From: Dallia pectoralis | Taxonomy: Eukaryota; Chordata; Actinopteri; Esociformes; Umbridae | Length of the DNA stretch: 64,000 nt | Direction of reading: 5' to 3' | Assembly (NCBI GenBank): GCA_029465975.1 | Contig: CM055745.1 | Location: 7,063,415 to 7,127,414, forward strand | In this document: piece after piece, positions 1 through 13,300 of the stretch | How the letters are laid out: each line of letters opens with the position of its first letter | How positions within the stretch are numbered: the stretch's first letter is position 1 | Position numbers and translations under genes: made by a program | Notes under the pieces: generated by a model | What the model was told of the DNA's origin: nothing | The model's database searches: none | The model's input: only the letters and a program-made list of their open reading frames with translations

Positions 1-1192
1 CCACTACACATAATACTGTACATAATACTACATGTACTGCATGTCCCACTACACATAATACTGTACATAATACTACATGTACTGCATGTCCCACTACACA
101 TAATACTGTACATAATACTACATGTACTGCATGTCCCACTACACACAATACTGTACATAATACTACATGTACTGCATGTCCCACTACACACAATACTGTG
201 CATAATACTACATGTACTGCGTGTCCCACTACACATAATACTGTACATAATACTACATGTACTGCATGTCCCACTACACATAATACTGTACATAATACTA
301 CATGTACTGCATGTCCCACTACACATAAAACTGTACATAATACTACATGTACTGCATGTCCCACTACACACAATACTGTACATAATACTACATGTACTGC
401 GTGTCCCACTACACATAATACTGTACATAATACTACATGTACTGCATGTCCCACTACACATAATACTGTACATAATACTACATGTACTGCATGTCCCACT
501 ACACATAATACTACATGTACTGCATGTACTGCGTGTCCCACTACACACAATACTGTACATAATACTACATGTACTGCGTGTCCCACTACACATAATACTG
601 TACATAATACTACATGTACTGCATGTCCCACTACACATAATACTGTACATAATACTACATGTACTGCATGTCCCACTACACATAATACTGTACGTAATAC
701 TACATGTACTGCATGTCCCACTACACATAATACTGTACATAATACTACATGTACTGCATATCCCACTACACATAATACTACATGTACTGCATGTACTGCG
801 TGTCCCACTACACATAATACTGTACATAATACTACATGTACTGCGTGTCCCACTACACATAATACTGTACATAATACTACATGTACTGCATGTCCCACTA
901 CACATAATACTGTACATAATACTACATGTACTGCATGTCCCACTACACATAATACTGTACATAATACTACATGTACTGCATGTCCCACTACACACAAAAC
1001 TGTACATAATACTACATGTACTGCGTGTCCCACTACACATAATACTGTACATAATACTACATGTACTGCATGTCCCACTACACATAATACTGTACATAAT
1101 ACTACATGTACTGCATGTCCCACTACACACAAAACTGTACATAATACTACATGTACTGCGTGTCCCACTACACATAATACTGTATTTAGTTG
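1..1192. repeat. 45-bp minisatellite array
   Basis: About 26 head-to-tail copies of a 45-bp unit (CCACTACACATAATACTGTA... ending CTGCATGT), with single-base variants and two shortened units near 500 and 770. Because 45 is a multiple of three, one frame stays open for more than 300 codons, but the product is a pure 15-residue repeat and shows no sign of being a protein. The array runs off the left edge and probably lies in an upstream intron of the SRPK gene. Confidence 0.95.
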
Positions 1193-1639
1193 TGTTTCTT
1201 GAGATTTTGTTCAACTGAATAATACAACCTCGAGCATATAGCAAACAGTTCATAGATTGTAGTGCAACTTGTTTTTTAGTACAACAACAATAACAATTTT
1301 TAAATGCACTGGAAATGTGGAGCAGAGTTCAATATGGTCCTTTTCAGTTTTCCCACTTTTAATCTATCTATCTATTAGACCTGAACTATTCGTAACCTAT
1401 CTATAACCCTGAGTGGAAGCCAACCTGGCTCATCTGATCTCCACATCCTGTTCCATCTGTTATCGCCCCTGTATCTTTCACTTACACACTACTGACTGAC
1501 TGCTGACTGGCTGACTGAATCACCATATGAGCCATACCCCTGTCTGGTCCAGCCAATCAGCTAATTCTGACCCGCCTCCCCCCGACTCACCAACTCCCAA
1601 CGAACAGACTCCCCAACGAACAGACTCCCCAACGCCCGG
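1193..1639. other. Non-coding stretch, no gene seen
   Basis: AT-rich unique sequence followed by short direct repeats of CCAACGAACAGACTCC around 1595-1635. I see no exon or RNA gene. It is probably intronic to SRPK. Confidence 0.5.
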
Positions 1640-2335
1640 TGTTAATTTTGACAGCAAATTCTGATTTAGTCTAGTTTTAGTCATCGGAAATCTTTTAGTC
1701 TTAGTCTAGTCTTAGTCAACTAAATCCCAAATTCTGGTTTTGCTTACTGACCTACAAGCGATGTTGTGTGTTACAAGGCGCTCACTGCGCCAAGTCAAGC
1801 TGTTTTAGTACAACATTGGTAAACTACAAAGGCGCACCGCTTGCATCATTACGGTACCTTAGCCAGGAGCGTCGCGGAGTGATACATACCTGTAGCCAGG
1901 AGCGTCGCGGAGTGATACATACCTGTAGCCAGGAGCGTCGCGGAGTGATACATACCGTGCTTCACCTTAACAGCAACACAGACACGGACTCGGATAATGA
2001 CGAGAGGGATTCGGGCATGTCGGATGCGTTATGCGCCCAACTGTTAAACTCGGACCCTGAAGATAAATAGACCCTTCATTGACAATGCACCTTATAATCT
2101 AGTGCGCCCTATAGTGCAAAAAATACTGGGTAGTTATGATTGGATATCTTGTCGATTCGTCCCGGCCTAATATTTTCGTGTAGTTTTTATTAGTTGACGA
2201 TAATGTCAGTTATATTTCGTCACATTTTCGTCATAATATATTACTTTTTATTTAGTTTTCGTTTAGTTTTCGTCCGTGAAAAAGGTTCGTTGACGAATAG
2301 TTTTCGTCATAGTCTTCGTCAACGAAATTATCACT
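1640..2335. mobile_element. Decayed non-autonomous DNA element (MITE-like)
   Basis: The left flank is rich in TTAGTC motifs (TTTTAGTCTTAGTCTAG near 1690) and the right flank in TTTTCGTC/CGTCAACGAAA motifs (2205-2330). They read as rough inverted counterparts of each other, as in fish non-autonomous DNA transposons whose ends carry CGTTGACGAA-like words. The middle has a 33-bp unit (AGCCAGGAGCGTCGCGGAGT...) repeated three times at 1861-1957 and a short acidic open frame ending at 2070. The family is assigned from general resemblance only, and exact ends and target-site duplication were not resolved. Confidence 0.4.
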
Positions 2336-2454
2336 GCCAATGAACAGACTCACTAATGAACAAACTCACCAACTAACCCATTAACCAACTAACTCACTCA
2401 TCAACTCACTGAGATTGTAACTATTATTCGCTTTACCATCAGCAAAGATGGCAA
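2336..2454. other. Short CTCACCAACTAA-type degenerate repeats
   Basis: A string of degenerate ACTCACCAACTAAC-like words precedes the 37-bp array. No coding signal is seen. Confidence 0.4.
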
Positions 2455-2757
2455 TGAGTCAGTATCTATAGACCCAGACATGAACACATGGTGAGTCAGT
2501 ATCTATAGACCCAGACATGAACACATGGTGAGTCAGTATCTATAGACCCAGACATGAACACATGGTGAGTCAGTATCTATAGACCCAGACATGAACACAT
2601 GGTGAGTCAGTATCTATAGACCCAGACATGAACACATGGTGAGTCAGTATCTATAGACCCAGACATGAACACATGGTGAGTCAGTATCTATAGACCCAGA
2701 CATGAACACATGGTGAGTCAGTATCTATAGACCCAGACATGAACACATGGTGAGTCA
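2455..2757. repeat. 37-bp minisatellite carrying donor-like GTGAGT
   Basis: About eight nearly perfect copies of a 37-bp unit (GTGAGTCAGTATCTATAGAC...ACACATG). Each unit junction reads ACATG|GTGAGTCAG, a close match to a vertebrate 5' splice site on the plus strand, the strand of the SRPK gene around it. No SRPK-like peptide precedes the first copy, so an exon origin is unproven. Confidence 0.9.
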
Positions 2758-2853
2758 ATAGATTGGTTTACTCATTCAGGGATCTAGGTTGCATGTATCT
2801 GTATCTACTCTCACTAGATGTCTAATCAATATCAAGCTGATATTGCTCACTAA

Positions 2854-6120
<3,267 letters not shown>

Positions 6121-6354
6121 CGACACAACCCCACCCACCACCACCACCCGTGGCAGCCTCAACACACCGCTTTAAGCCGGGCAGTTAGGACTAGAGAGGG
6201 GGGGAGCTGGAGGGAGGGGGGCAGGGAGAGGGAGGATTGGGCGTGGTCCTTTTCTCTGCCCTGCCTTTAGCGTGAGCTTACCACACGCTCATAGGAATAC
6301 ACGTGCACACACAGTCGTCCACAAAGCCTCAGCAGTTGAAGCTGTCAGAGACCC

Positions 6355-6545
6355 AGAGGCTGCTCCACTAATGAGTATAGTCTCCCAGGCTGCTCCACTA
6401 ATGACTATAGTCTCCCAGGCTGCTCCACTCTGCTGTCCTCTTTAATGACTATAGTCTCCCAGGCCGCTCCTCTGCAGTTCTTCTACATGAGTATAGTCTC
6501 CCAGGCCGCTCCTCTGCAGTTCTTCTGCATGAGTAGTGTCCCAGG
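6355..6545. repeat. Short imperfect repeats in the SRPK 3' UTR
   Basis: Four or more imperfect copies of a segment containing ATGAGTATAGTCTCCCAGGC followed by GCTCC, with variable CTCTGCAGTTCTTCT insertions. Confidence 0.75.
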
Positions 6546-6734
6546 AATGGATCTGGGTGACATTTAACGTACACACTTCTAGAAAGGCTGGATGGAGATC
6601 TCTACATTATCAGCTGCAGCCATGGTCAGGACTGTCTTCTAAGACATTCCCCCATTTAGAAAGACCATGATGTCTGAAGAGACTAACATCTACCTAAAAC
6701 ACAATGAAGTCTTAACCAACCAATAGGAATGGGT

Positions 6735-7080
6735 TCTTGGCAACGCCCTGCCTAGTCTTAACTGGTGTTGTCTAGAGCCGAGGCCAGACCTGTCCTCCTA
6801 ACTGGTGTTGTCTAGAGCCGAGGCCAGACCTGTCCTCCTAACTGGTGTTGTCTAGAGCCGAGGCCAGACCTGTCCTCCTAACTGGTGTTGTCTAGAGCCG
6901 AGGCCAGACCTGTCCTCCTAACTGGTGTTGTCTAGAGCCGAGGCCAGACCTGTCCTCCTAACTGGTGTTGTCTAGAGCCGAGGCCAGACCTGTCCTCCTA
7001 ACTGGTGTTGTCTAGAGTCGAGGCCAGACCTGTCCTCCGAACTGGTGAAGGTCTAGAGCCGAGGCCAGACCTGTCTTCCT
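6735..7080. repeat. 40-bp minisatellite in the SRPK 3' UTR
   Basis: About eight nearly identical copies of AACTGGTGTTGTCTAGAGCC followed by GAGGCCAGACCTGTCCTCCT, then divergent final copies. Confidence 0.93.
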
Positions 7081-8313
7081 AACTGGATTTCCCATTAGAA
7101 GTCAATCAGAGCCACTATCAGAATGCTGACTGTGAGATACACCAGCTCCTATCCTGCTGAGACTGTGTGTGTGTGTTTGTGTATGCTAGTGTGAGTACGT
7201 ACCTCAAATCAAGTGAGCCCTTTACCCTATTCCACACCTATATCTCCTCTCTCCAGCCCCCCCCTCTTGGGTTTAGGCATACTGTACCCCCCTTGCTCCA
7301 CTCACTCCCTGCCCAGGACTGAAGCAGTATTGCTAAACTGTTTACACCTCTGCCCCCTGGAAAGTCCCAGTCCCTGTACAGCTCCCCATCCCGTCACCAA
7401 CACACTGAGCTGCATGCCAGCCCAAAACCCTGTACCCAACCCTTGTTCCAAGCCACTGCAGAGATGCTACGGGCAGCCAGCCCACCAGGGGGCGCCAAAA
7501 CTGAAATGCTGCCACAGACAGAGACAGACGCGGAACAAAGATGCTTGATGATCCGGACGGTTTCCACTGCAAAGAGCTCTTCTGTCATAAAGAGTGAAAT
7601 GCATGAAGAGGCCGATTGGGTAAAAGGATAGGATAATGAAGATGATGGACAGGGGTTGCTTAGAGTTTTGCATTTTATTGATATTTTTTTCTCGTCTAGT
7701 TCTTTTATTTTGAAAGAGAACAAAGACACTTGTGTCGGTGCCTCGTCTGAGGATATACAAGTTCCCCATTATCACGTGATCAGATCCCGTATGACGTTCC
7801 TGGTCCATCCACTCAACTTCCAAACTCTTTTCCTTTTTGCCCCCAAAAAACCTAGAACAATCTTAAGGAGTGCCTGGCATGGCGCATTTGCCAGATCTGA
7901 TTATTCCCCTTAGTAACTAGAGGAAACCCTGGGTGTTGATCCTGAGCTTCTCCAGAAAGGGTTTGACAAATGGAGGTTGCACTTTTCTTTATAGATGTTG
8001 TTCAGGGATTTACCTTTGTGCATAACTGTGAGAAACCGCTCCGAAGATACGACCGACCGATGGACAGATTGGAAACACATGCATCATTCTCAAAGAGGCT
8101 GTCACAGACAGTGGTGGAGGCGGAGCTACTCGGTAGGCGGAGCTACTCTGAAGGCTACCAGGTGGAATGTGGAAGTGTGCCACCCTGTGGCTTATGAGGG
8201 TACTGCATTCCTGCACACTGCAGCGCCTCTCTGCCATTGCTCGTGCGTTCCACTCCACTTCTCTCTCTCACACACAATTACCATCACAATTAGTCCAGTT
8301 GCCTATTTTTTGC

Positions 8314-8319
8314 AATAAA
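8314..8319 (+). terminator. srpk3: Poly(A) signal AATAAA, candidate
   Basis: AATAAA in AT-rich sequence about 2.2 kb after the SRPK stop codon. It could be a proximal cleavage signal. There is no transcript evidence in the sequence itself. Confidence 0.35.
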
Positions 8320-8748
8320 ATTTAAATGAGTATAAGTAAATTGTGAGATATTTTTAAAAATATTTAAATCATTTAAAGAAAAGACAAAAGAGTAAAAAAA
8401 AGCTACTTCCTGTGGATGTTGTGACAGTGACCGAATCTTGTCCTTTTGAGGTGATAGTGTATGTCTGTTTAGAGATGTTTATTTCTTTTGTAATTATTAT
8501 AATATTATTGCTGTTATTATAATTCTGGTTAGTTCTTTTTTACTCAGTTGTCGCCTCTCCCTCCCCTCAAACATGAACAGAGCTGCTTTATTTGGATATG
8601 AGACAGTGATTTGATCAAAAATGTCCACAGTAATAAATGATTCTGAATTTTTGCACCGAAAGTTCCTGATCTCACTTTCAGCCATGCTGACTGTTCTTCC
8701 TGACATCCACAGAATCGTGTCTCTTGTCTGTTTTTCATTGAAAGATTT

Positions 8749-8754
8749 AATAAA
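8749..8754 (+). terminator. srpk3: Poly(A) signal AATAAA, first duplicated copy
   Basis: AATAAA within GAAAGATTTAATAAAATTG. The surrounding block of about 40 bp (TCGTGTCTCTTGTCTGTTTT to TTAATAAAA) is repeated 132 bp downstream. A GT/T-rich stretch (TTTGCCGTTTTAATGTGGTC) follows, as expected for a downstream element. Confidence 0.5.
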
Positions 8755-8880
8755 ATTGTAAATTAATGGAGTTTGCCGTTTTAATGTGGTCTTTGACAGT
8801 GTATTAGTGTCTTGACTAAATACATCTCACTCAATGCTGATGACATATCGTGTCTCTTGTCTGTTTTTATTGAAAGATTT

Positions 8881-8886
8881 AATAAA
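8881..8886 (+). terminator. srpk3: Poly(A) signal AATAAA, second duplicated copy
   Basis: Second copy of the duplicated block. It lies only about 60 bp from the opposite-strand candidate signal for ADCK2, so the two convergent genes would end almost back to back. Confidence 0.4.
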
Positions 8887-8946
8887 AGTAAACCTGTTGA
8901 GACATATTTAGAAGTAGTAAACCTGTTGAGACACGAGAAATAAATG

Positions 8947-8952
8947 TTTATT
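8947..8952 (-). terminator. adck2: Candidate ADCK2 poly(A) signal (AATAAA on minus)
   Basis: TTTATT on the plus strand is AATAAA on the minus strand, about 1.2 kb past the ADCK2 stop codon. I saw no other clear AATAAA between it and the stop. Confidence 0.4.
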
Positions 8953-9763
8953 AATCAATCATTTTATCCGAACCGAATTCAGGCATACATGTTTCACTCT
9001 GTGTGACTCTAAAAAAGATCTCACCAACAAATGACAATGTATTATTAACACAGAGATATTTTTTTATACAAACTAAAACTACGATTTTCGCCTTTACATT
9101 AAACCATGTCGTTCCAACTGCATCAATGTCGTGATAAACATTTGCAGGCGACTAACCTGAGATTACTTGCATGGTATTAAAACAAATCAGTCATTTTAGT
9201 CATTCACTTCTATTCACACTAGCGTATTCCCACAGAAACAAGGAAATCACATGGGCATTCGAGTACAAATGTTACATTTCTGTTAGTGTGAGGTATGAGC
9301 GTGACTGTACCGCATGGCAACACACTCTCATATGCAACAATACAGTTGCAACCAGGGTAGTTTCAAACACTGTAACCAAGTAATGGCTCACATTTCACAG
9401 GTAAAAGACACAATTCAAGGAGGTGTGTTCAGTTATTCACATGCAGATGGTCAGGAAATGTTCCTGAACATGTAACCCTGTGGGTTGTTAACCGTTTCAG
9501 AGAGCAGCCAACGTGTATCCACTGATGTGGCTGTGGTGCCGTTTAGTTCGCATAGACAGAACGTGCCGCTTAGAACGGCAGGGTTCAGGATTTGATTGGA
9601 AGTATAAAAAAACATATGCACTAGCAAACGTATGTCACAGTGGATAAGACCGTCTGCTAATTGACTTGAATGTAGACACAACCATCTACACCTCACCCTA
9701 ATTTAAATTAGTAGGCCCTGATTGGTTGATGCTTCCAATGTTGTTTAACTGTGTTGTGTTTAG
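8953..9763 (-). other. adck2: Probable ADCK2 3' UTR, unique sequence
   Basis: No coding exon or recognised repeat is seen. It lies between the candidate poly(A) signal and the GT-rich array preceding the ADCK2 stop codon (in plus coordinates). Confidence 0.4.
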
Positions 9764-10171
9764 GAACTTCTGGGTCCAGTGTGTGTAAGAACTCCTGGAT
9801 CCAGTGTGTGTAAGAACTCCTGGGTCCAGTGTGTTCAGGGTGTGTGTGTGTAGGAACTCCTGGTCCAGTGTGTTGTGGTGTGTGTGTGTGTGTGTGTGTG
9901 TGTTTGTAGGAACTCCTGTGTTCAGGGTGTGTGTGTGTGTGTGTGTGTGTAGGAACTCCTGGTCCAGTGTGTCCTGGTGGTGTGTGTGTGTGTAGGAACT
10001 CCTGGTCCAGTGTGTTCAGGGTGTGTGTGTGTAGGAACTCCTGGTCCAGTATGTTTAGGGGTGTGTGTGTGTGTGCAGGAACTCCTGGTCCAGTCTGTCC
10101 TGGTGGTGTGTACAGGAACTCCTGGTCCAGTGTGTTCAGGGTGTGTGTGTGTGTGCGTGTAGGAACTCCTG
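9764..10171. repeat. GT-rich minisatellite in the ADCK2 3' UTR
   Basis: About a dozen copies of AGGAACTCCTGGTCCAGTGT, each followed by a variable (GT)n tract. It ends directly beside the ADCK2 stop codon at 10173-10175, so it forms the start of the 3' UTR on the minus strand, where it would be a CA-rich RNA. Confidence 0.9.
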
Positions 10172-10172
10172 G

Positions 10173-10310
10173 TCAGAGGGAGGCAGCCTTCTTCAGGAGC
10201 AGAGGTTTGGCCAGTTCCAGAATATCCAGGTTTGGGTCCAGAGACCTCCCCAATCCCTCCAGCACCATAATGGCAAACACAATGGACGCAAAGTTACTCT
10301 CCAATTTCAC
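10173..10310 (-). CDS. adck2: ADCK2 exon 7 (terminal)
   Basis: The acceptor reads TCTCTACAG|GTGAAATTG on the minus strand. It encodes [20 protein letters not shown], then [20 protein letters not shown] and the stop, the characteristic ADCK2 C-terminus. It has 45 codons plus stop. Confidence 0.93.
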   Translation of the reverse strand: MKLESNFASIVFAIMVLEGLGRSLDPNLDILELAKPLLLKKAASL

Positions 10311-13300
10311 CTGTAGAGACCGAAAACAACACTGTAAACCGCAAGAAACAAACTCCCATATTGTACATTGAGATAAATAACTAGCCAAGACTACTGCCAG
10401 AGCCTTAAACGAGTTTGAAACTCAGACTAAGTACTAAAGCAGGAACCCGAACGACCGTGACACAAAACAATGACGAACTGAATACAAGAGGAAAGCAGGA
10501 ACTTAAATAGGGTGCGACGATGAGGGAGAACAGGTGCGAGGAAGAAGGAACAAAACGAGCGGAATCCACATAACAGCTAAAGAGAAACACCCCCACAACA
10601 TAATGATGCCACCACCATGCTTCACAGTAGGTATGGTGCGTTATGGGTGTTGTGCCGTGTTTGGTTTTTGACAAATATAACGTTTTCAGTTCTGTGCAGA
10701 AAGTTCCATCTTGGTCTCATCTGATCATGAAACTGTTTGCCACAAGACATTAGAATGATTAAAAAAAACGTGTTTTTTGCACAGACCGACCAATCTCAGC
10801 AATAATTACTTTGGAGGGATTGGCCCGATCTAGGCAAGGTGTTGGTGGTGCCACTTCGCTTTCCACTTCTTAATAATGCTCTGAACGGCACTCAGAAGGA
10901 TAGTTAAAGCCTTTGTCTTCTCCTAACATGTGCCTTTCCATACCTTTCTCTTTTACTTTTGAAAGCAGCTTTCCAACCATGGTGTATTCTTTGCGTTGCC
11001 ATGGAATCATCATGGAACAGCCGGTTTTCTTAATGGTAGTGAGGTTAATGGTAATGATGTTAAGCCCACTCCCAGACATACCTTATGTGTAATAAGCACT
11101 CCAAACACTCTGGATGTTAAGCCCACCCCCAGACATACCTTATGTGTAATAAGCACTCCAGACACTCTGGATGTTAAGCCCACTCCCAGACATACCTTAT
11201 GTGTAATAAGCACTCCAGACACTCTGGATGTTAAGCCCACCCCCAGACATACCTTATGTGTAATAAGCACTCCAAACACTGGATGTTAAGCCCACCCCCA
11301 GACATACCTTATGTGTAATAAGCACTCCAAACACTTTGGATAGTAACTCGGCCACGTGGACTTTCCCCAGTGTGAGGGTGTTACTGAGGGCATGATCCAC
11401 CAGCTGTGCCATCTCCTGTTTGAACATTGGCACGTCCTGGCACTCGTTGGCACGGGCATGGTTCAGGATCAGTTCCGCCACCCGTTCCCCCTGAAACAAA
11501 AACATCCACAGAGGTCAGAAGGTCAACACACTCTAGGTAACTTCACGTCTTCCATCGCAAGGCTGAGGTGCCACAAATCTTCCCCCCGGGTCTTTACCTG
11601 GGCCTCCACCTGGACCTCCCCCCGGGTCTTTACCTGGGCCTCCACCTGGACCTCCCCCAGGGTCTTTACCTGGGCCTCCCCCCGGGTCTTTACCTGGGCC
11701 TCCACCTGGTCTTTCCCTGGGTCCACCTGGGCCTCCCCCCGGGTCTTTACCTGGGCCTCCACCTGGACCTCCCCCCGGGTCTTTACCTGGGCCTCCACCT
11801 GGACCTCCCCCCGGGTCTTTACCTGGGCCTCCACCTGGACCTCCCCCCGGGTCTTTCCCAGTGCCTCCACCTGGACCTCCCCCAGGGTCTTTACCTGGGC
11901 CTCCACCTGGGCCTCCACCTAGAACTCCCCCCGGGTCTTTACCTGGGACAACTGGGAGGTGTGTTTCTCCCTCTCACCTGTCGTAGCACCACGGCAGTAA
12001 ACACATCCCTGAAGTTCCTCAGGTCTCGCTCACTGAGCTGTGACACGATGCCGGCGTCCAGCAGCACCAGGTGAAGGGGAGCCGGAGATGGTCTCATGCT
12101 GACCACCACTGTGTCCCACAAATCCGTCAAGGTGGCGCGGCCCTGGGGCTCGTCGTCCCCGCTGGCACGCTGGACCAGGATGTTACCCGGGTGAAGGTCG
12201 CCGTGTACAAAGTTATCCACAAACACCTGCCACACAAACGGTGGGAAAAGAATATCTATTAAAAGTCACGGAATAGGCACGTTTGGAATATGAATATCCA
12301 GATGTAGAGGTGAACAACACTGAACTAATAAAGATGTTCAGGGTCGGTCGTGTTGCCTCACCATTTTGAGAAGAGTTTCTACTCCCATCCTGGCTATCCT
12401 CTGTTTAAGCTCTTGAGGGACGTCAGGGCTTAGGTAGTTGGAAATGGGTTCACTCTCCTGACAGGAAAAAGGTGATTATTCAACATCTAGTAGATGGAAG
12501 TGGGTTCACTCTCCTGACAAGAAAAAGGTAATTATTCAACATGTAGTAGATGGAAATGGGTTCACTCTGCTGACAGGAAAAAAAGGTGACTATTCAACAT
12601 CTAGTTCATGGAAGTGGGTTCACTCTCCTGACAGGAAAAAAAGGTGATTATTCAACATCTCCCGGTGATGTGTGACGCGTGTGCTGTCATTACCTTCCTG
12701 CTAAAGCAGCCGTCTTCACTCACCTCAAACGTTTCCACTAAAACAGACCGAGTGACAAATGGCCGAAGGGGAGTCGGGAACTTGACGAAATCGACATCCT
12801 TAAAATTCTCCCGGAACGTTTCGATGTTGTTGGCTTCGAACCTCAAGTCGATCTGCAATAGAGGAGAAGGTTCGCCGGAGAACAAAAAAACCATCACGGT
12901 GCGTAGACGTCCAGCGAGCAGAACGCTCGCGTACCTGTTTGGTCATGAGCGTCTCGAACTCCTTCACGATCTCAGGCAAGCTGAGCCACTTGAGTCCAGG
13001 CAGACAGTTAACGAGCCAGCTACCCGCTGTCATCAGCAGCAGGTCGATTTCTACCTGCCTCCTGATCGCCGGGTGCAAAACCTGGATCCGCAGGAGAAGA
13101 CCGAGAGAACGCCCGGTGTCATTAAGAGGTTTCCTAACCGAGCCACCGCTCATGAACGGCAGGTCAACTCCCAGGTCTATGGTCATGCTGTCTGCCTGCG
13201 GCGCCCGCAAGAGTTTTCATTTGAATCGTTACCCACCTTTATGGCCACCGGAATCAGACGCTCGTTCTCTGCACCATCCAAATGAGGGGTGCCTGTGTTG

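Larger units (their letters stand above)
6121..8770 (+). other. srpk3: Probable SRPK 3' UTR
   Basis: No further coding exon follows. The region contains CCCAGGC(T/C)GCTCC partial repeats (6360-6540), a 40-bp array (6735-7080), AT-rich sequence and several AATAAA signals (8314, 8749, 8881). A long 3' UTR of 2.2 to 2.8 kb is inferred. The end point depends on which signal is used. Confidence 0.5.

Noticed and set aside
198..1202. Open frame of 334 codons, Cys/Thr-rich
   Set aside because: It is a translation of the 45-bp array, a pure 15-residue repeat without splice or protein context.
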